Shown: positions 42,723 to 53,350, counted from the first letter of the stretch. The stretch: 64,000 nt of DNA from Idiomarina seosinensis (GCF_003987275.1 NZ_PIQF01000001.1:1054001-1118000), one strand, 5' to 3'. Program-made: numbers and translations. The notes: a model not told the origin generated them from the sequence alone.

Positions 42723-43682
42723 TTAGTCTTTAACCAAACCAATTTCACGTAACCGTTCCATTAAGTAATCATCTGCGGTAATTGCCGGATCACGTTGTGG
42801 ATTGTCATCACTAATACAGGAAGACAACGGCGTTATCATGACATCTGGATTAAAATGCAGGAAAAAAGGAATCGAATAACGCGACTTTGCATTATACGGT
42901 GCCGGCGGATTAACCACACGGTGTGTGGTTGACGGCAACACATGATTGGTCAGACGTTGCAGCATATCACCGACATTACAAATGATAGCGCCCTCAATAA
43001 TCGTTACCGGTACCCAACTACCGTCTTTTGCTAACACTTCGAGTCCGGGTTCGCGTGAGCCCACCAGTAGCGTCAACACATTAATGTCTTCATGCGCACC
43101 AGCCCGCACCGACGGCGTTCCCTCGTCTATAATCGGCGGATAGTGCAGCGGCCGTAAAATAGAGTTACCGTTGTTGACTTTGTCGCGGAAGAAGTCTTGC
43201 GGCTGTTCCAGGAATACGGCCAAAGCTTCCAGCACTTTATTACCCAGCTTATCCAGTTCGCGGTATATCGCGATCATGTCATCTTTAAACTTTGGCAATT
43301 CCTGCGGCCAAACATTAGGCAACAACTGCGGGTATTCAGGTTCACCCTCAACTTCCCGGCCGACATGCCAGAACTCTTTAAGGTCAACATGCTTAGCATC
43401 TTTCGCAATTTCGGTGCCGAACGGGGTATAACCTCGCGCCCCGCCCTGACCAGGGCGATGGTACTGCATCTTAACCTCTTCTGGCAGCGCAAATAGCTCC
43501 CGACAGGTATCCAGCGCCCGTTCAATAAGCGCGGTGTCGATACCGTGATGCGTTAATGCAATAAAACCATATTTGTCATACCCATTACCCACTTCCTGGG
43601 TAAATGCATCAAAGTTTTCGTCATAGCGACGCATATCGACGTGAGGGATAGAATGAGAAGCAGACTGCATGCGATTGTCCAT
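42723..43682 (-). CDS. 2OG-Fe(II) oxygenase, isopenicillin N synthase-like
   Basis: The start at 43682 (MDNRMQS) or 43670 (MQSAS) is preferred; an open frame up to 43862 would overlap rnhB by more than 100 bases. The 319-residue protein has the N-terminal DIOX_N segment (SIPHVDMRRYDENFDAFTQEVGNGYDKYGFIALTHHGID). The catalytic facial triad is HED in RAGAHEDINVLTLL and His in TTHRVVNP, with the 2OG-binding RYSIPFF. It is a soluble oxidase of unknown substrate. Confidence 0.85.
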   Translation of the reverse strand: MDNRMQSASHSIPHVDMRRYDENFDAFTQEVGNGYDKYGFIALTHHGIDTALIERALDTCRELFALPEEVKMQYHRPGQGGARGYTPFGTEIAKDAKHVDLKEFWHVGREVEGEPEYPQLLPNVWPQELPKFKDDMIAIYRELDKLGNKVLEALAVFLEQPQDFFRDKVNNGNSILRPLHYPPIIDEGTPSVRAGAHEDINVLTLLVGSREPGLEVLAKDGSWVPVTIIEGAIICNVGDMLQRLTNHVLPSTTHRVVNPPAPYNAKSRYSIPFFLHFNPDVMITPLSSCISDDNPQRDPAITADDYLMERLREIGLVKD

Positions 43683-43737
43683 CAGTTGGTAATTTTGAAG
43701 TAAAATAGATGCGTATTTTAAGCCGATTGCCGTGTTT

Positions 43738-44301
43738 TCACAAGTTAGCCAGCATTTCCTTAACCGGCCGAAAACTTTTCCGGTGAATCGGACACGGCCC
43801 GTGCAATTTAAGCAATTCAAGATGTTTGCTGGTGCCGTACGCCTTATGTTTATCAAATTCATATTGAGGGTAGTGTTGGTGCCATTCCAACATCTGTCGA
43901 TCCCGCTCTACCTTGGCCAGAATTGAAGCGGCTGCAATACAGGGTTGGCTGGCATCCCCGCCGATAATGGCTTCGGCCGGAACTTGCAACTTCGGTACAC
44001 GGTTACCGTCCACCAAAACCTTCGATGGCGCCACCGGCAGCGCCTCTACAGCTCGGGTCATTGCATTCATCGATGCCCACAGAATATTAATTTGATCAAT
44101 TTCATCAACGTCGGCCTGAGCAATCGCCCAAAACAGGGCTTTTTCTTTGATTTCCAGACTCAGCGCATTGCGTTTTTTTTCACTTAACTTTTTTGAGTCA
44201 TTAAGCCCTTCGATCAGGTTTTCCGGGTCTAGAATAACGGCTGCTGCAACAACCGGACCGGCAATTGGTCCGCGCCCAGCTTCATCGGTACCACAAATCA
44301 T
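43738..44301 (-). CDS. rnhB: Ribonuclease HII
   Basis: The 187-residue protein has [23 protein letters not shown] (catalytic DE), [12 protein letters not shown] and [11 protein letters not shown]. It removes ribonucleotides and RNA primers from DNA hybrids. Length is slightly below the 198 residues of E. coli. It ends 56 bp before the oxygenase gene on the same strand. Confidence 0.95.
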   Translation of the reverse strand: MICGTDEAGRGPIAGPVVAAAVILDPENLIEGLNDSKKLSEKKRNALSLEIKEKALFWAIAQADVDEIDQINILWASMNAMTRAVEALPVAPSKVLVDGNRVPKLQVPAEAIIGGDASQPCIAAASILAKVERDRQMLEWHQHYPQYEFDKHKAYGTSKHLELLKLHGPCPIHRKSFRPVKEMLANL

Positions 44302-44384
44302 CGATTCTCTCTTGGTTACTTGTATAAATAATGGTTATGATAACCGCCTAAGCGAACATTATATAATAACAATTAGAGGTTCTC

Positions 44385-45956
44385 ATGGCTGAAACTCCAC
44401 AACCCGATCGCGAGTCAATGGAAAAACCGGGTGGTTTGCTTAATCGCCTGCTTGACGGCGTCGAGCGAGTAGGTAATAAATTACCCGATCCCGCGGTTAT
44501 GTTCTTTGGTTTGTTGGTTATCGTCTGGATTATGTCGTGGCTCTTTTCCGGCGTGTCTTTCGACGAAAAACATCCGCTGACCGGCGAAGCGATTAATGTC
44601 ACCAATCTGCTAAGCGGCCCGGAAATGGCCAGCTTTTTAGCCAATCTGGTCGATACCTTCATGGGCTTTGCGCCGCTGGGTGTGGTATTGGTTGCGATGT
44701 TGGGTGTGGGGGTCGCTGAGCGCTCCGGGTTTATCAACGTCGCCATTAAGTTAATGCTAAACGTAACACCACAGGCATTGCTGACACCGGTGCTTATTTT
44801 AGTGGCTATTGTTAGCCATACTGCGGTCGACGCCGGTTACGTGCTGGTTATTCCGCTCGGCGGAGTTATTTTCTATGCCGCAGGTCGACACCCATTAGCG
44901 GGTATTGCAGCTGCCTTTGCCGGTGTTTCCGGTGGGTTTAGTGCTAACTTTGTGCCGTCAGCCATTGACCCGTTACTGCAGGGCTTTACCGAGAGTGCAG
45001 CGCAAATAATCGATGCAGATATGCAATTAAATCCGCTGAATAACTATTACTTTACCGCAGCCTCTTCAATTATAGTCATTGCCATCGGTTGGTTTTTAAC
45101 CGATAAAGTTGTTGAGCCACGTTTACGCGGTGCTGAAATTGATGGCGACGCCGAAGATATGCCAGCACTGGATGATGTATCACCGAAAGACCGGAAAGCC
45201 TTTTACGCAGGTGTCATTACCATGGTGATAGGCCTGGCTGGATTGTACTTTTGGGCGAGTGCAGACAATACGCCGCTTGCCGATCCTGCAACGGGCGAAC
45301 TGGCCTCGTATTCAGCCCCGCTAATGGGTATGATTGTGCCGCTTATTTTCCTGCTGTTTATTATTCCTGGCATCGTTCACGGTTATATATCCGGTAACTT
45401 CACCAATTCGCAGGACGTTATTGGCGCAATGAGCAAGTCGATGGAAGACATGGCCTACTATATGGTTATGGCCTTCTTCTGTGCGCTGTTCATTAAGGCC
45501 TTTGGCGACTCACAACTGGGAACCTTAATCTCGGTTAAAGGCGCAAACTTCCTGGCCAGTCTGGAGCTATCCGGCGGCGTAACGATGGTCGGTATTGTTT
45601 ACCTGGTGGCCTTTATTAACCTATTTGTCGGTTCTGCTTCGGCTAAATGGGCGCTGATATCGCCGATTTTTGTGCCGATGTTGATGCAACTAGGATACTC
45701 ACCCGATTTAACCCAGGCGGCCTATCGTGTCGGCGATTCGAGCAGTAATATTATTACGCCACTGCTGCCCTATTTCCCGTTAGTCGTGCTTTATTGTCAA
45801 CGCTACGTTAAAGGAACCGGGATCGGTACTCTGGTCGCGATGATGCTGCCGTATACCATCGCACTGTTGATATTATGGTCAGCGTTCTTAATCCTTTACT
45901 GGACTATTGGCTTGCCTTTGGGAATTCAGGCAAATTACGTGTACCCAGCGGGTTAA
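44385..45956 (+). CDS. AbgT-family transporter, copy 2
   Basis: Also 523 residues, it matches copy 1 in layout: PLGVVLVAMLGVGVAERSGFI, GRHPLAGIAAAFAGVSGGFSANFVPSAIDPLL and GSASAKWALISPIFVPMLMQLGYSPD. Sequence identity by eye is about 45-50 percent. The two genes are separated by four unrelated genes, so this is an old duplication, not a recent one. It is followed 3 bases later by an SDR gene, which may be cotranscribed. Confidence 0.88.
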   Translation: MAETPQPDRESMEKPGGLLNRLLDGVERVGNKLPDPAVMFFGLLVIVWIMSWLFSGVSFDEKHPLTGEAINVTNLLSGPEMASFLANLVDTFMGFAPLGVVLVAMLGVGVAERSGFINVAIKLMLNVTPQALLTPVLILVAIVSHTAVDAGYVLVIPLGGVIFYAAGRHPLAGIAAAFAGVSGGFSANFVPSAIDPLLQGFTESAAQIIDADMQLNPLNNYYFTAASSIIVIAIGWFLTDKVVEPRLRGAEIDGDAEDMPALDDVSPKDRKAFYAGVITMVIGLAGLYFWASADNTPLADPATGELASYSAPLMGMIVPLIFLLFIIPGIVHGYISGNFTNSQDVIGAMSKSMEDMAYYMVMAFFCALFIKAFGDSQLGTLISVKGANFLASLELSGGVTMVGIVYLVAFINLFVGSASAKWALISPIFVPMLMQLGYSPDLTQAAYRVGDSSSNIITPLLPYFPLVVLYCQRYVKGTGIGTLVAMMLPYTIALLILWSAFLILYWTIGLPLGIQANYVYPAG

Positions 45957-45959
45957 GCA

Positions 45960-46751
45960 ATGACAGCCATTAAAGACAAAACGATTTGGCTAACCGGTGC
46001 CTCCTCAGGCATCGGTCTTGCTCTTGCTCAACAACTTGCCGAGCGCGGCGCAAGGCTTATTCTAACCTCACGCCGACCAGTGCAATTAGAAGAGTTGAGA
46101 CAATCGCTGGCCAACTCCGAGTCACATCAGGTTTTGGCACTTGACCTATCTAACCCGGAACAGGCAAAAACCGATGCGCAAACAGCCTTATCTGGGCAAA
46201 CTATCGATGTGCTGATTAACAACGCAGGCATTTCTCAGCGTAGCGAAGCGCTGGAAACAGATTTGGCTGTTTACCGGCGATTGATGGAAATTGATTATTT
46301 TGGCGTGATCGCACTCAATCAGGTTGCTCTGCCGCAAATGGTGAAGCGTCAGCAAGGTCATATTGTTACCGTTGCTAGTGTTGCTGGCAAAGTGGGCAGT
46401 AAGCTCCGGAGTGGCTACTCTGGGGCTAAATTTGCGGTAGTCGGCTATATGGACTGTTTACGTGCAGAGATGGCAGAGCATAATGTTCAGGTAACCAGTA
46501 TTTTACCTGGATTCGTAAACACTCAAATTGCCATTAACGCGTTACAAGCCGACGGTAATCAGCAAGGCCATAACGACCCAGAAATTGAATCAGGTATTAG
46601 CGCGAACACTTGTGCTGAGGGAATTATCAACGCGATAGAAAGAAATAAAGCAGAAGCCATTATCGGCAAAGGGTTGAGTGCTTTAGCCCCTACTTTACAG
46701 CGTTTTTTCCCGACTCTGGTACGACGTATTACTGCTAAACGGAAAGCTTAA
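45960..46751 (+). CDS. Short-chain dehydrogenase/reductase (SDR)
   Basis: The 263-residue classical SDR has TGASSGIGLALAQQLAERGA (cofactor binding), NNAGIS near residue 90, and the catalytic Ser/Tyr/Lys in ASVAGKVGSKLRSGYSGAKFAV. Its C terminus is positively charged and hydrophobic (FPTLVRRITAKRKA), as in membrane-associated SDRs of the DltE/YqjQ type. Substrate unknown. It lies 3 bases after the AbgT gene. Confidence 0.85.
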   Translation: MTAIKDKTIWLTGASSGIGLALAQQLAERGARLILTSRRPVQLEELRQSLANSESHQVLALDLSNPEQAKTDAQTALSGQTIDVLINNAGISQRSEALETDLAVYRRLMEIDYFGVIALNQVALPQMVKRQQGHIVTVASVAGKVGSKLRSGYSGAKFAVVGYMDCLRAEMAEHNVQVTSILPGFVNTQIAINALQADGNQQGHNDPEIESGISANTCAEGIINAIERNKAEAIIGKGLSALAPTLQRFFPTLVRRITAKRKA

Positions 46752-48047
46752 TCAAGTTAAGCGACTGACAGCATTAACCACGTCAGTCGCACCTTGATCA
46801 ATTTCATCCATAATCAACTTGGCTTTCTCAATTTGCTGTTTACTTAACAACGCCTGTTGCTGGATATCATCGATCTGATCAGAGACCGCGTTAGAGACTT
46901 CCGAACTTTGTTCCATAACCTTGGATATGCCGGACGTTGCCTCTGTTGTACGGCTGGCCAGATCACGAACTTCTTCGGCGACAACCGCAAAGCCACGTCC
47001 GTGTTCACCGGCGCGTGCGGCTTCGATAGCCGCATTTAATGCTAATAAATTAGTTTGATCCGCCAACCCATTAATGGTTTTTACAATCGCTTCAATATTT
47101 TCAGACTGGCCTTTTAAGCGTTCAATAACTTCGTCGGCTTCACTACTCTTATCGGCTATTACCGACGATGTATCTACTGATATCGCGATATTCTCCAATC
47201 CATCTTTTACAATAGAAGCCGTTTGCGTCGATGTGCTATGAGCAATCTCGGCCGCTTTAGCCGCATTATCGGCCTGCTCCACCCGCTCAGTCACATCAGT
47301 AGCAAATTTAACCACTTTTTCTACTTTGCCTGTATCATCAAAAATTGGATTGTAAGTCGCTTCTAACCAGATAACTTGCGCGTCCTGTGTAAGCCGTTTA
47401 AATTGCCCGGTTTTATATTCACCAGCAGCGAGTTGCTGCCAAAAGTGAGGATTATCGGCATAAAACTTTTCGTCGCAAAATATCTGGTGATGCTGCCCTC
47501 GTACTTCCTCCAAAGCATAGCCAACCGCATTTAAAAAATGATCGTTAGCCCAGATAATTTCTCCTTCAGGAGTAAATTCGATGGTAGCCATAGATCGCTT
47601 AATAGCAACGCTCAACGCCCTTTGGTGCTCAAGCTCTTTGGTCTCGGAAGTGACATCAGTTGCAATTTTAGTTACTGACTTTACCCGACCCTGCTCATCT
47701 TTAATTGGAAAGTAGGTCGCCTCTAGCCAGATCTCTTCACCATTTTTACGGCGTCTTTTAAACCGCCCATGGTGCGAGTCACCTGCCGCTAAGTCTTGCC
47801 AAAACTCTTTATAGGTCTGGCTGTTCACATGCTCCGTATCACAAAATATCCGGTGATGTTGTGCTACAACTTGCTCAAGGTCATAACCCATAGTCGCCAA
47901 AAAAATAGTGTTTGCATTAATAATATGCCCGTCGGGAGAAAAATCTATACGAGCAACATTGGCATCAATAGCGCTCAATAACTGCTGATATTGGGTAAGT
48001 TCTTCGCGTGCACTATTAAGCTGGGTTTTAACCTTTCCACAAAGCAT
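46752..48047 (-). CDS. Soluble PAS-PAS methyl-accepting chemotaxis protein (BdlA-like)
   Basis: The 431-residue protein has no membrane segment. Two PAS domains of the same type lie at about 20-130 and 145-255, each with FxxxGxIxxAN and FK(R)xxxxGxxIWLEATYxPI. The MCP signalling hairpin follows, with tip sequence [29 protein letters not shown]. This domain order and size are those of Pseudomonas BdlA, a biofilm-dispersion sensor. The cytoplasmic PAS domains may sense redox state or oxygen. It is immediately convergent with the SDR gene. Confidence 0.85.
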   Translation of the reverse strand: MLCGKVKTQLNSAREELTQYQQLLSAIDANVARIDFSPDGHIINANTIFLATMGYDLEQVVAQHHRIFCDTEHVNSQTYKEFWQDLAAGDSHHGRFKRRRKNGEEIWLEATYFPIKDEQGRVKSVTKIATDVTSETKELEHQRALSVAIKRSMATIEFTPEGEIIWANDHFLNAVGYALEEVRGQHHQIFCDEKFYADNPHFWQQLAAGEYKTGQFKRLTQDAQVIWLEATYNPIFDDTGKVEKVVKFATDVTERVEQADNAAKAAEIAHSTSTQTASIVKDGLENIAISVDTSSVIADKSSEADEVIERLKGQSENIEAIVKTINGLADQTNLLALNAAIEAARAGEHGRGFAVVAEEVRDLASRTTEATSGISKVMEQSSEVSNAVSDQIDDIQQQALLSKQQIEKAKLIMDEIDQGATDVVNAVSRLT

Positions 48048-48125
48048 TAAGTATAACCTTATATCGAATCCTAAAAATCTTTTTGATTATACATTCAATA
48101 TATAGAGAAGGATCATATGATCAGC

Positions 48126-48533
48126 TTACCCCACTGTTTTCGGATTAAACGTTACCTCCCAAGTGTATCCTTCAGGATCAGTGAAATACCCGCCAAAACA
48201 ACCCCATGGCTGTTCATGGGCGGGTTTATTAATAACACCTCCGGCTGCTGAGACCGTGTTTAATATCAACTCCACGTCAGCGCGTGTGGCTACATTGTGG
48301 CTGAGTAAAACGCCGTGTCCTGTTACCGAACAGCCGGTTTGACGCTGCAGGCTTTGCCGCGGCCATAAGGCCAGTTTAAGATTGTTATTGAGCTTAAAAA
48401 AAGCGACCTGAGTGTCCCGCTCCGCATTACCAACAATGCCTTTTGTGGGTAATCCAAGACCTTCTTGATAAAACGCTACTGCTTTTGCTAAGTCATCAAC
48501 CGCGAGGGTGATCACCGAAATAGATGGTTGCAT
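48126..48533 (-). CDS. VOC family (glyoxalase/dioxygenase superfamily) protein
   Basis: The start at 48533 has AAGGAG upstream and gives 135 residues. SVITLAVDDLAKAVAFYQEGLGLPTKG and PWGCFGGYFTDPEGYTWEVTFNPK are typical VOC half-units. The terminal Glu and the internal His-type metal ligands are the features used by such enzymes, but the substrate is unknown. Confidence 0.82.
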   Translation of the reverse strand: MQPSISVITLAVDDLAKAVAFYQEGLGLPTKGIVGNAERDTQVAFFKLNNNLKLALWPRQSLQRQTGCSVTGHGVLLSHNVATRADVELILNTVSAAGGVINKPAHEQPWGCFGGYFTDPEGYTWEVTFNPKTVG

Positions 48534-48644
48534 ATCGACTCCTTGTTTCAGCACACAGTATAACGATTTTAAATACGCATTAAGACGCAATTTACGCTAT
48601 CCTCGCGGATAATCAGCAGGGGTAGAAGTTCGCACGGAGGTTCA

Positions 48645-49529
48645 GTGGCATTAACCGCAAACGACAAACGGGCAATGATATTTGCGTTGGCTGCAGTATT
48701 ACTGTGGTCCACCGTCGCCACTGCTTTTAAAATAACCCTCAACTACTTAACACCGCTGCAAATGGTCACCGCCGCCAGCACGGTATCCTTTTTTATTTTG
48801 CTAGCTATTGCACTATCGCGTGGTAAACAACAGTTATTGCTGCTTGAGCTACGTCGCATGCCGCTGTATTACCTGTTGATTGGGCTGCTCAATCCAACTC
48901 TCTACTATTTGGTGCTGTTTCAGGCGTATCAGTTACTGCCGGCTTCAGAAGCTCAGCCATTAAATTATACCTGGGCTATTGCCTTAACCTTTATGGCCGC
49001 ATTTTTTTTGAAGCAAAAGATTCGCAAACGCGACTGGATTGCCAGTGCTTTTGGTTATTTAGGCGTATTAATAATAGCGACGCGCGGAGATATTCTGGGA
49101 TTAAGCTTTTCTAACCCCTGGGGCGTTTTCTGGGCGCTACTGTCGACCTTTTTGTGGGCCAGTTACTGGATTATCAATACAAAGCGCAATGCCGAATCGA
49201 TCGTACAACTGGTCTTAGCCTTTGGTCTGGCACTGCCTTTTTTAATCGTGTTAAGTTTAATGACCACTGACTGGAGCGGGATTCCCTGGCAAGGCTGGTT
49301 AGCGGTTAGTTATGTTGGGTTATTCGAAATGGGGGTTACTTTCCTGCTCTGGATGACGGCGATGAAAACCGCCAGCAATACATCACTGATCAGTAATTTA
49401 ATCTTCTTATCGCCGTTTATCTCGCTATTACTGTTAAACCAGATTATCGGTGAAACAATCCATCTAAGCACTATCTTAGGCTTAGTGCTGATCATCAGCG
49501 GTTTAATCTTCCAGCGTCTACGTTCGTAA
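48645..49529 (+). CDS. EamA/DMT-family transporter
   Basis: The protein is 294 residues with ten predicted helices in two EamA repeats (residues about 10-145 and 155-290). Start is a GTG with a strong CGGAGG site. The repeat signatures PASEAQPLNYTWAIALTFMAAFF and FEMGVTFLLWMTAMKTASNTSLISNLIFLSPFISLL fit drug/metabolite transporters. Substrate cannot be read from sequence. Confidence 0.87.
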   Translation: MALTANDKRAMIFALAAVLLWSTVATAFKITLNYLTPLQMVTAASTVSFFILLAIALSRGKQQLLLLELRRMPLYYLLIGLLNPTLYYLVLFQAYQLLPASEAQPLNYTWAIALTFMAAFFLKQKIRKRDWIASAFGYLGVLIIATRGDILGLSFSNPWGVFWALLSTFLWASYWIINTKRNAESIVQLVLAFGLALPFLIVLSLMTTDWSGIPWQGWLAVSYVGLFEMGVTFLLWMTAMKTASNTSLISNLIFLSPFISLLLLNQIIGETIHLSTILGLVLIISGLIFQRLRS

Positions 49530-49531
49530 GT

Positions 49532-49593
49532 ACTTTACCGTAGCCCGGTGAGAGCCGAGCTACGGTAAAAGTTGCGTCAAAGACGCCACCTAC
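49532..49593. repeat. Long hairpin and REP-like variant between EamA and bkd genes
   Basis: ACTTTACCGTAGC and GCTACGGTAAAAGT pair around CCGG-tgagag-CCG (49532-49572, one bulged base). This is followed by TTGCGTC-aaa-GACGCC-acCTAC (49572-49593), a degenerate copy of the REP-like unit at 3629 and 34673. The convergent position suggests a transcription stop as well. Confidence 0.5.
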
Positions 49594-51173
49594 ACCATAT
49601 TGACTAACATACTGGTGGGATCTTCCAGGAATTCCTGCCAGCGTTTGTTAAAGCGAGCTATGGTACCGCCATCAATAATGCGGTGGTCACCTGACCAGCT
49701 TACTGTCATGATCTTACGTGCAACCACATTGCCATTGGCATCAAAGCGAGGCAGTTCCTGCACCTTACCTAAGGCAACAATCGCCGCTTCTGGCTTATTG
49801 ATAATCGGCGTTGCGACAGTGCCGCCAATAACTCCAATATTGGAGATACTGATGGTGCCCTGCTTCATATCCGCCTGTGGCAATTTACCCTCGCGCGACG
49901 CCTGGGTCAGACGTGTCACTTCGTTGGCCACATCAATAATGCTCTTATTTTGCACCTGTTTAACATTCGGCACTAGCAGACCTATCTTAGTATCCACAGC
50001 CATTCCAATGTTGTGGTCGTCAAAATAGGTAATTTCAGTGCAGTCTTCGTTAACCTGAGCATTCATTATCGGAAACTCTTTAAGCGCCAGCGACAGAGCT
50101 TTTATAAAGAACGGCATAACGGTTAAACGAATGCCTTTCTCTTTATATTGTTCTTTCAGCTTTTCACGCAAGGCAATCAAGTCGGTAACGTCAAATTCAT
50201 CCGCATAAGTAAAGTGCGGAATAGTACTAACCGACTTCATCATCTGCTTCGCCATTGCAGCTTTAACGCCACGAATTGCTTCGGTACGAGTGCCACCGGT
50301 TGTCTGAGCTGCTGCAGGAGCTGCTGCTGTTTCCGGTTTTTCAGCTGAATCGCCAGCAACAAAGTCTTTGATATCTTGCTTTAATACCCGGCCCTTTTTG
50401 CCGGAGCCATCGACGTCCGCAATATTGATATCGTTTTCGCGTGCTAAACGGCGCACAGCAGGGCTGGCAATCGCTTTACCCTGACGCGCTTTCGCCGGTG
50501 GTTCAGCTTCTGCTTTGGAGTCAGATGACGGAGTCTTAGACTCAGGTTCAACATGACTCTGAGGGGCATTTGAACCCGATTCTTGAACGCCGCCCGCAGG
50601 CTTCAAGGCAAACAACGGCTTGTGGACTTCGGCAATATCACCCTTCTTGTGATACAGCTTAACCACGGTACCGTCGTCTTTCGCCGGAATCTCAACCGTT
50701 GCTTTATCGGTCATCACTTCGACCACCGGCTGATCTTCTTTTACTTCATCACCTTCAGACACTAACCATTCAACGATTTCGCACTCGACAATCCCTTCAC
50801 CAATATCAGGTAGAATAAAGTCGGTGGTACCGGCGCTGTTATCACCGTTGGTGCTGTCGGCGGAACCTGTGGTCTTTTCTGGTGCGTCTTCACTTGCGTC
50901 AGAGGCGCGAGCTACATCGTTATCAGAAGAGCCATCAGCTGGGTTAATAGCAAACAAGGGTTCGTGAACCTTGGCGATATCCCCTTTTGAATAATAAAGC
51001 TTCTCCACAACGCCGTCGTCTTTAGCAGGAATTTCAACCATGGCCTTATCAGTCATGACTTCAACCACAGGTTGGTCTTCTTTTACCTCGTCACCCTCGG
51101 CAACCAGCCACTCAACGATTTCGCACTCTACGATCCCTTCGCCGATATCGGGCAGAATAAAGTCTTTACTCAT
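49590..51173 (-). CDS. bkdB: Branched-chain 2-oxo acid dehydrogenase E2 (dihydrolipoyl transacylase)
   Basis: The 527-residue protein has two lipoyl domains (residues 2-80 and 117-194). They are about 85 percent identical to each other, with the lipoyl Lys in VMTDKAMVEIPAKDDG and VMTDKATVEIPAKDDG. A Pro/Ala/Glu-rich linker and an E3-binding domain (ASPAVRRLARENDINIADVDGSGKKGRVLK) follow, then the catalytic domain ending in SWSGDHRIIDGG. Two lipoyl domains are more than the single one usual for BkdB. It is last in an operon with E1 alpha and beta. No E3 gene is present here. Confidence 0.88.
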   Translation of the reverse strand: MSKDFILPDIGEGIVECEIVEWLVAEGDEVKEDQPVVEVMTDKAMVEIPAKDDGVVEKLYYSKGDIAKVHEPLFAINPADGSSDNDVARASDASEDAPEKTTGSADSTNGDNSAGTTDFILPDIGEGIVECEIVEWLVSEGDEVKEDQPVVEVMTDKATVEIPAKDDGTVVKLYHKKGDIAEVHKPLFALKPAGGVQESGSNAPQSHVEPESKTPSSDSKAEAEPPAKARQGKAIASPAVRRLARENDINIADVDGSGKKGRVLKQDIKDFVAGDSAEKPETAAAPAAAQTTGGTRTEAIRGVKAAMAKQMMKSVSTIPHFTYADEFDVTDLIALREKLKEQYKEKGIRLTVMPFFIKALSLALKEFPIMNAQVNEDCTEITYFDDHNIGMAVDTKIGLLVPNVKQVQNKSIIDVANEVTRLTQASREGKLPQADMKQGTISISNIGVIGGTVATPIINKPEAAIVALGKVQELPRFDANGNVVARKIMTVSWSGDHRIIDGGTIARFNKRWQEFLEDPTSMLVNMV

Positions 51174-51185
51174 GTCGATGGGTCC

Positions 51186-52163
51186 TTAGTAATTCATTGA
51201 GCGTTTGATCGCTTCATAAATTTTTAAATGATCCGCCATGTATTCTTTCTCATGACATAACGGATAAGGTACGTCGATGCCACTGACTCGGGCAATCGGC
51301 GACTCTAGGTATAAAAAGCATTTATCCTGGACCGTTGCCGCGATTTCACTGGCAAAACCACCAGTAATCGGAGCTTCCTGGCTGATCACCAAACGTCCAG
51401 TTTTTAATACCGATTGAGTTACCGTTTCAACGTCCCACGGAGAGATAGTGCGCAGGTCAATAACTTCACACGAAACACCATCTTTTTCGGCTTGTTCGAC
51501 TGCTTTCTCAGTCATTTCCATCTGCGCACCCCAGCCCAGAACGGTAATGTCATTACCTTCTTTAACCACTTCGGCTTTGCCTAATGGAATGGTGTATTCT
51601 TCTTCGGGAACTTCGCCGGTCGAAGCACGGTATAAGCGCTTCGGCTCCATGAACAATACCGGGTTTTTATCAAAAATAGCGCTGAGCAATAATCCTTTTG
51701 CTTCATAAGGATTACGCGGCGTGACAATTTTAATTCCCGGAGTATGGGCAAAATACGCTTCTGGTGACTGTGAATGATAATGACCGCCGGCGATACCACC
51801 GCCGTATGGTGTACGGATGGTTAAACCGCCTACGTTAAATTCGTTACCTGAACGGTAGCGGAACTTAGCCGTTTCGTTAACTATTTGGTCAAACGCCGGA
51901 AAGATATAATCGCCAAATTGAATTTCGGCAATGGCGTAGCTTCCCTGAGACGCAAGGCCATTGGCAAAACCAATAATGCCCTGCTCAACCAATGGTGTAT
52001 TAAAATTACGGTGCTTACCGTATTTCTCGGTAAGACCAGAAGTTGCACGGAATACACCACCAAAACCACCGGTGTCTTCACCAAAGCTATATACGTTGTC
52101 ATGCTTGGCCATCGCCAGGTCTAATGCGCTGTTGATGGCTTGTAGTAAATTCATTTTAGCCAT
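51186..52163 (-). CDS. bkdA2: 2-oxo acid dehydrogenase E1 beta subunit
   Basis: The 325-residue protein has the transketolase pyrimidine domain ([35 protein letters not shown]) and the C-terminal transketolase_C part ([21 protein letters not shown]). [11 protein letters not shown]-like [23 protein letters not shown] fits the BCKDH beta subunit more than PDH beta. The start shares its A with the E1 alpha stop region, so translation is coupled. Confidence 0.92.
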   Translation of the reverse strand: MAKMNLLQAINSALDLAMAKHDNVYSFGEDTGGFGGVFRATSGLTEKYGKHRNFNTPLVEQGIIGFANGLASQGSYAIAEIQFGDYIFPAFDQIVNETAKFRYRSGNEFNVGGLTIRTPYGGGIAGGHYHSQSPEAYFAHTPGIKIVTPRNPYEAKGLLLSAIFDKNPVLFMEPKRLYRASTGEVPEEEYTIPLGKAEVVKEGNDITVLGWGAQMEMTEKAVEQAEKDGVSCEVIDLRTISPWDVETVTQSVLKTGRLVISQEAPITGGFASEIAATVQDKCFLYLESPIARVSGIDVPYPLCHEKEYMADHLKIYEAIKRSMNY

Positions 52164-53350
52164 TAGTCCATTCTCCCTGACGTTTTGCTGTAGGCATCCG
52201 GATACTTACGAATGTGTTCTTTTAGCTCTTCTAACTGTTCTTTTAACAGCTCAGTCGGTTGGTCATAAACATCGTTGATCAGCTCATCGATGTGAGGTAC
52301 CGGCACTTTTTCTGATTCTTTTAACGCCGCCAGAACTTTGGCTTTTACTTCAGCATGATGCTCTTCAACATGGTCTTTATCCAACCAGCCTTCGTTCATC
52401 ATCCACTTTTGTAAACGATCAAGCGGATCTTTCGCCTGCCATTCAGATTCTTCATCACGCGTACGATAACCGGTTGGATCATCCGAGGTTGAGTGGCCAG
52501 ACATACGATAGGACATAGCCTCGATAAGAACTGGCTCGTCTTCTTCTACCGCCAGACGCCGCGCTTCCTGGGTCGCCTTGAGTACTGCAAACACATCATT
52601 GCCGTCGATGCGGATGGTTTTCATACCGTAGCCAATGCCGCGTGGCGCGATACCGTCACCGGCGTACTGTTCACCTTCTGCAGGCGTCGAAATGGCGTAG
52701 CCATTATTACGACAGAAAAAGATAACAGGTACTTTGTAAACCGAGGCCATATTCAACGCCGCGTGGAAGTCACCTTCCGAGGCCGCGCCTTCACCAAAGT
52801 AGCAAATAGTGCACTTGCCGGTTTTGTCCATCTTCTGGCCAAACGCATAGCCGGTAGCTTGCGGTATCTGCGTACCCAATGGCGAAGAGATGGTCATAAA
52901 GTTCAAGTCAGCACAGCCGTAGTGAACTGGCATCTGACGACCTTTACCTAGGTCTTTCTCGTTAGAGAACAGTTGATTCATAAATTGTTCAACGGTAAAG
53001 CCCCGATAGGCCAACGCGCCTTGCTCACGATATTGACCCATGATCATGTCGCCGGCATCAAGTGCTGCCGCAGAAGCAACGCTCTCTGCTTCCTCACCAC
53101 GGGAAGCGAGGTAAAAGCTAATACGCCCCTGACGTTGTGCCGCAATCATGCGCTCATCAAGAATACGAATAAATTGCATGGTGTCGTGAATCTTCACGAT
53201 CAGCTCTTTATCATATTCCGGCATATCGGCATCTTTATGAAAGCTGCCATCTTCTTTTAAAATTTGCAGCATCGGAATTGTGACAGAATCTTTATCAAAC
53301 CATTTCGGCTTGGTCACAATCTCTGTATTGTGTTTTTTATCCTTGGCCAT
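52163..53350 (-). CDS. bkdA1: 2-oxo acid dehydrogenase E1 alpha subunit
   Basis: The 395-residue protein shows the ThDP motif [37 protein letters not shown]. It also has [16 protein letters not shown] and [18 protein letters not shown] near the phosphorylation-loop equivalent, a BCKDH-type signature. With E1 beta and E2 it oxidatively decarboxylates branched-chain 2-oxo acids from Val, Leu and Ile. It is the first gene of the operon; its promoter must lie in 53351-53495. Confidence 0.92.
   Translation of the reverse strand: MAKDKKHNTEIVTKPKWFDKDSVTIPMLQILKEDGSFHKDADMPEYDKELIVKIHDTMQFIRILDERMIAAQRQGRISFYLASRGEEAESVASAAALDAGDMIMGQYREQGALAYRGFTVEQFMNQLFSNEKDLGKGRQMPVHYGCADLNFMTISSPLGTQIPQATGYAFGQKMDKTGKCTICYFGEGAASEGDFHAALNMASVYKVPVIFFCRNNGYAISTPAEGEQYAGDGIAPRGIGYGMKTIRIDGNDVFAVLKATQEARRLAVEEDEPVLIEAMSYRMSGHSTSDDPTGYRTRDEESEWQAKDPLDRLQKWMMNEGWLDKDHVEEHHAEVKAKVLAALKESEKVPVPHIDELINDVYDQPTELLKEQLEELKEHIRKYPDAYSKTSGRMD

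Noticed and set aside
43683-43862. N-terminal extension of the 2OG-Fe(II) oxygenase
   Set aside because: The extra 60 residues overlap rnhB and do not fit the family; starts at 43682 or 43670 do.
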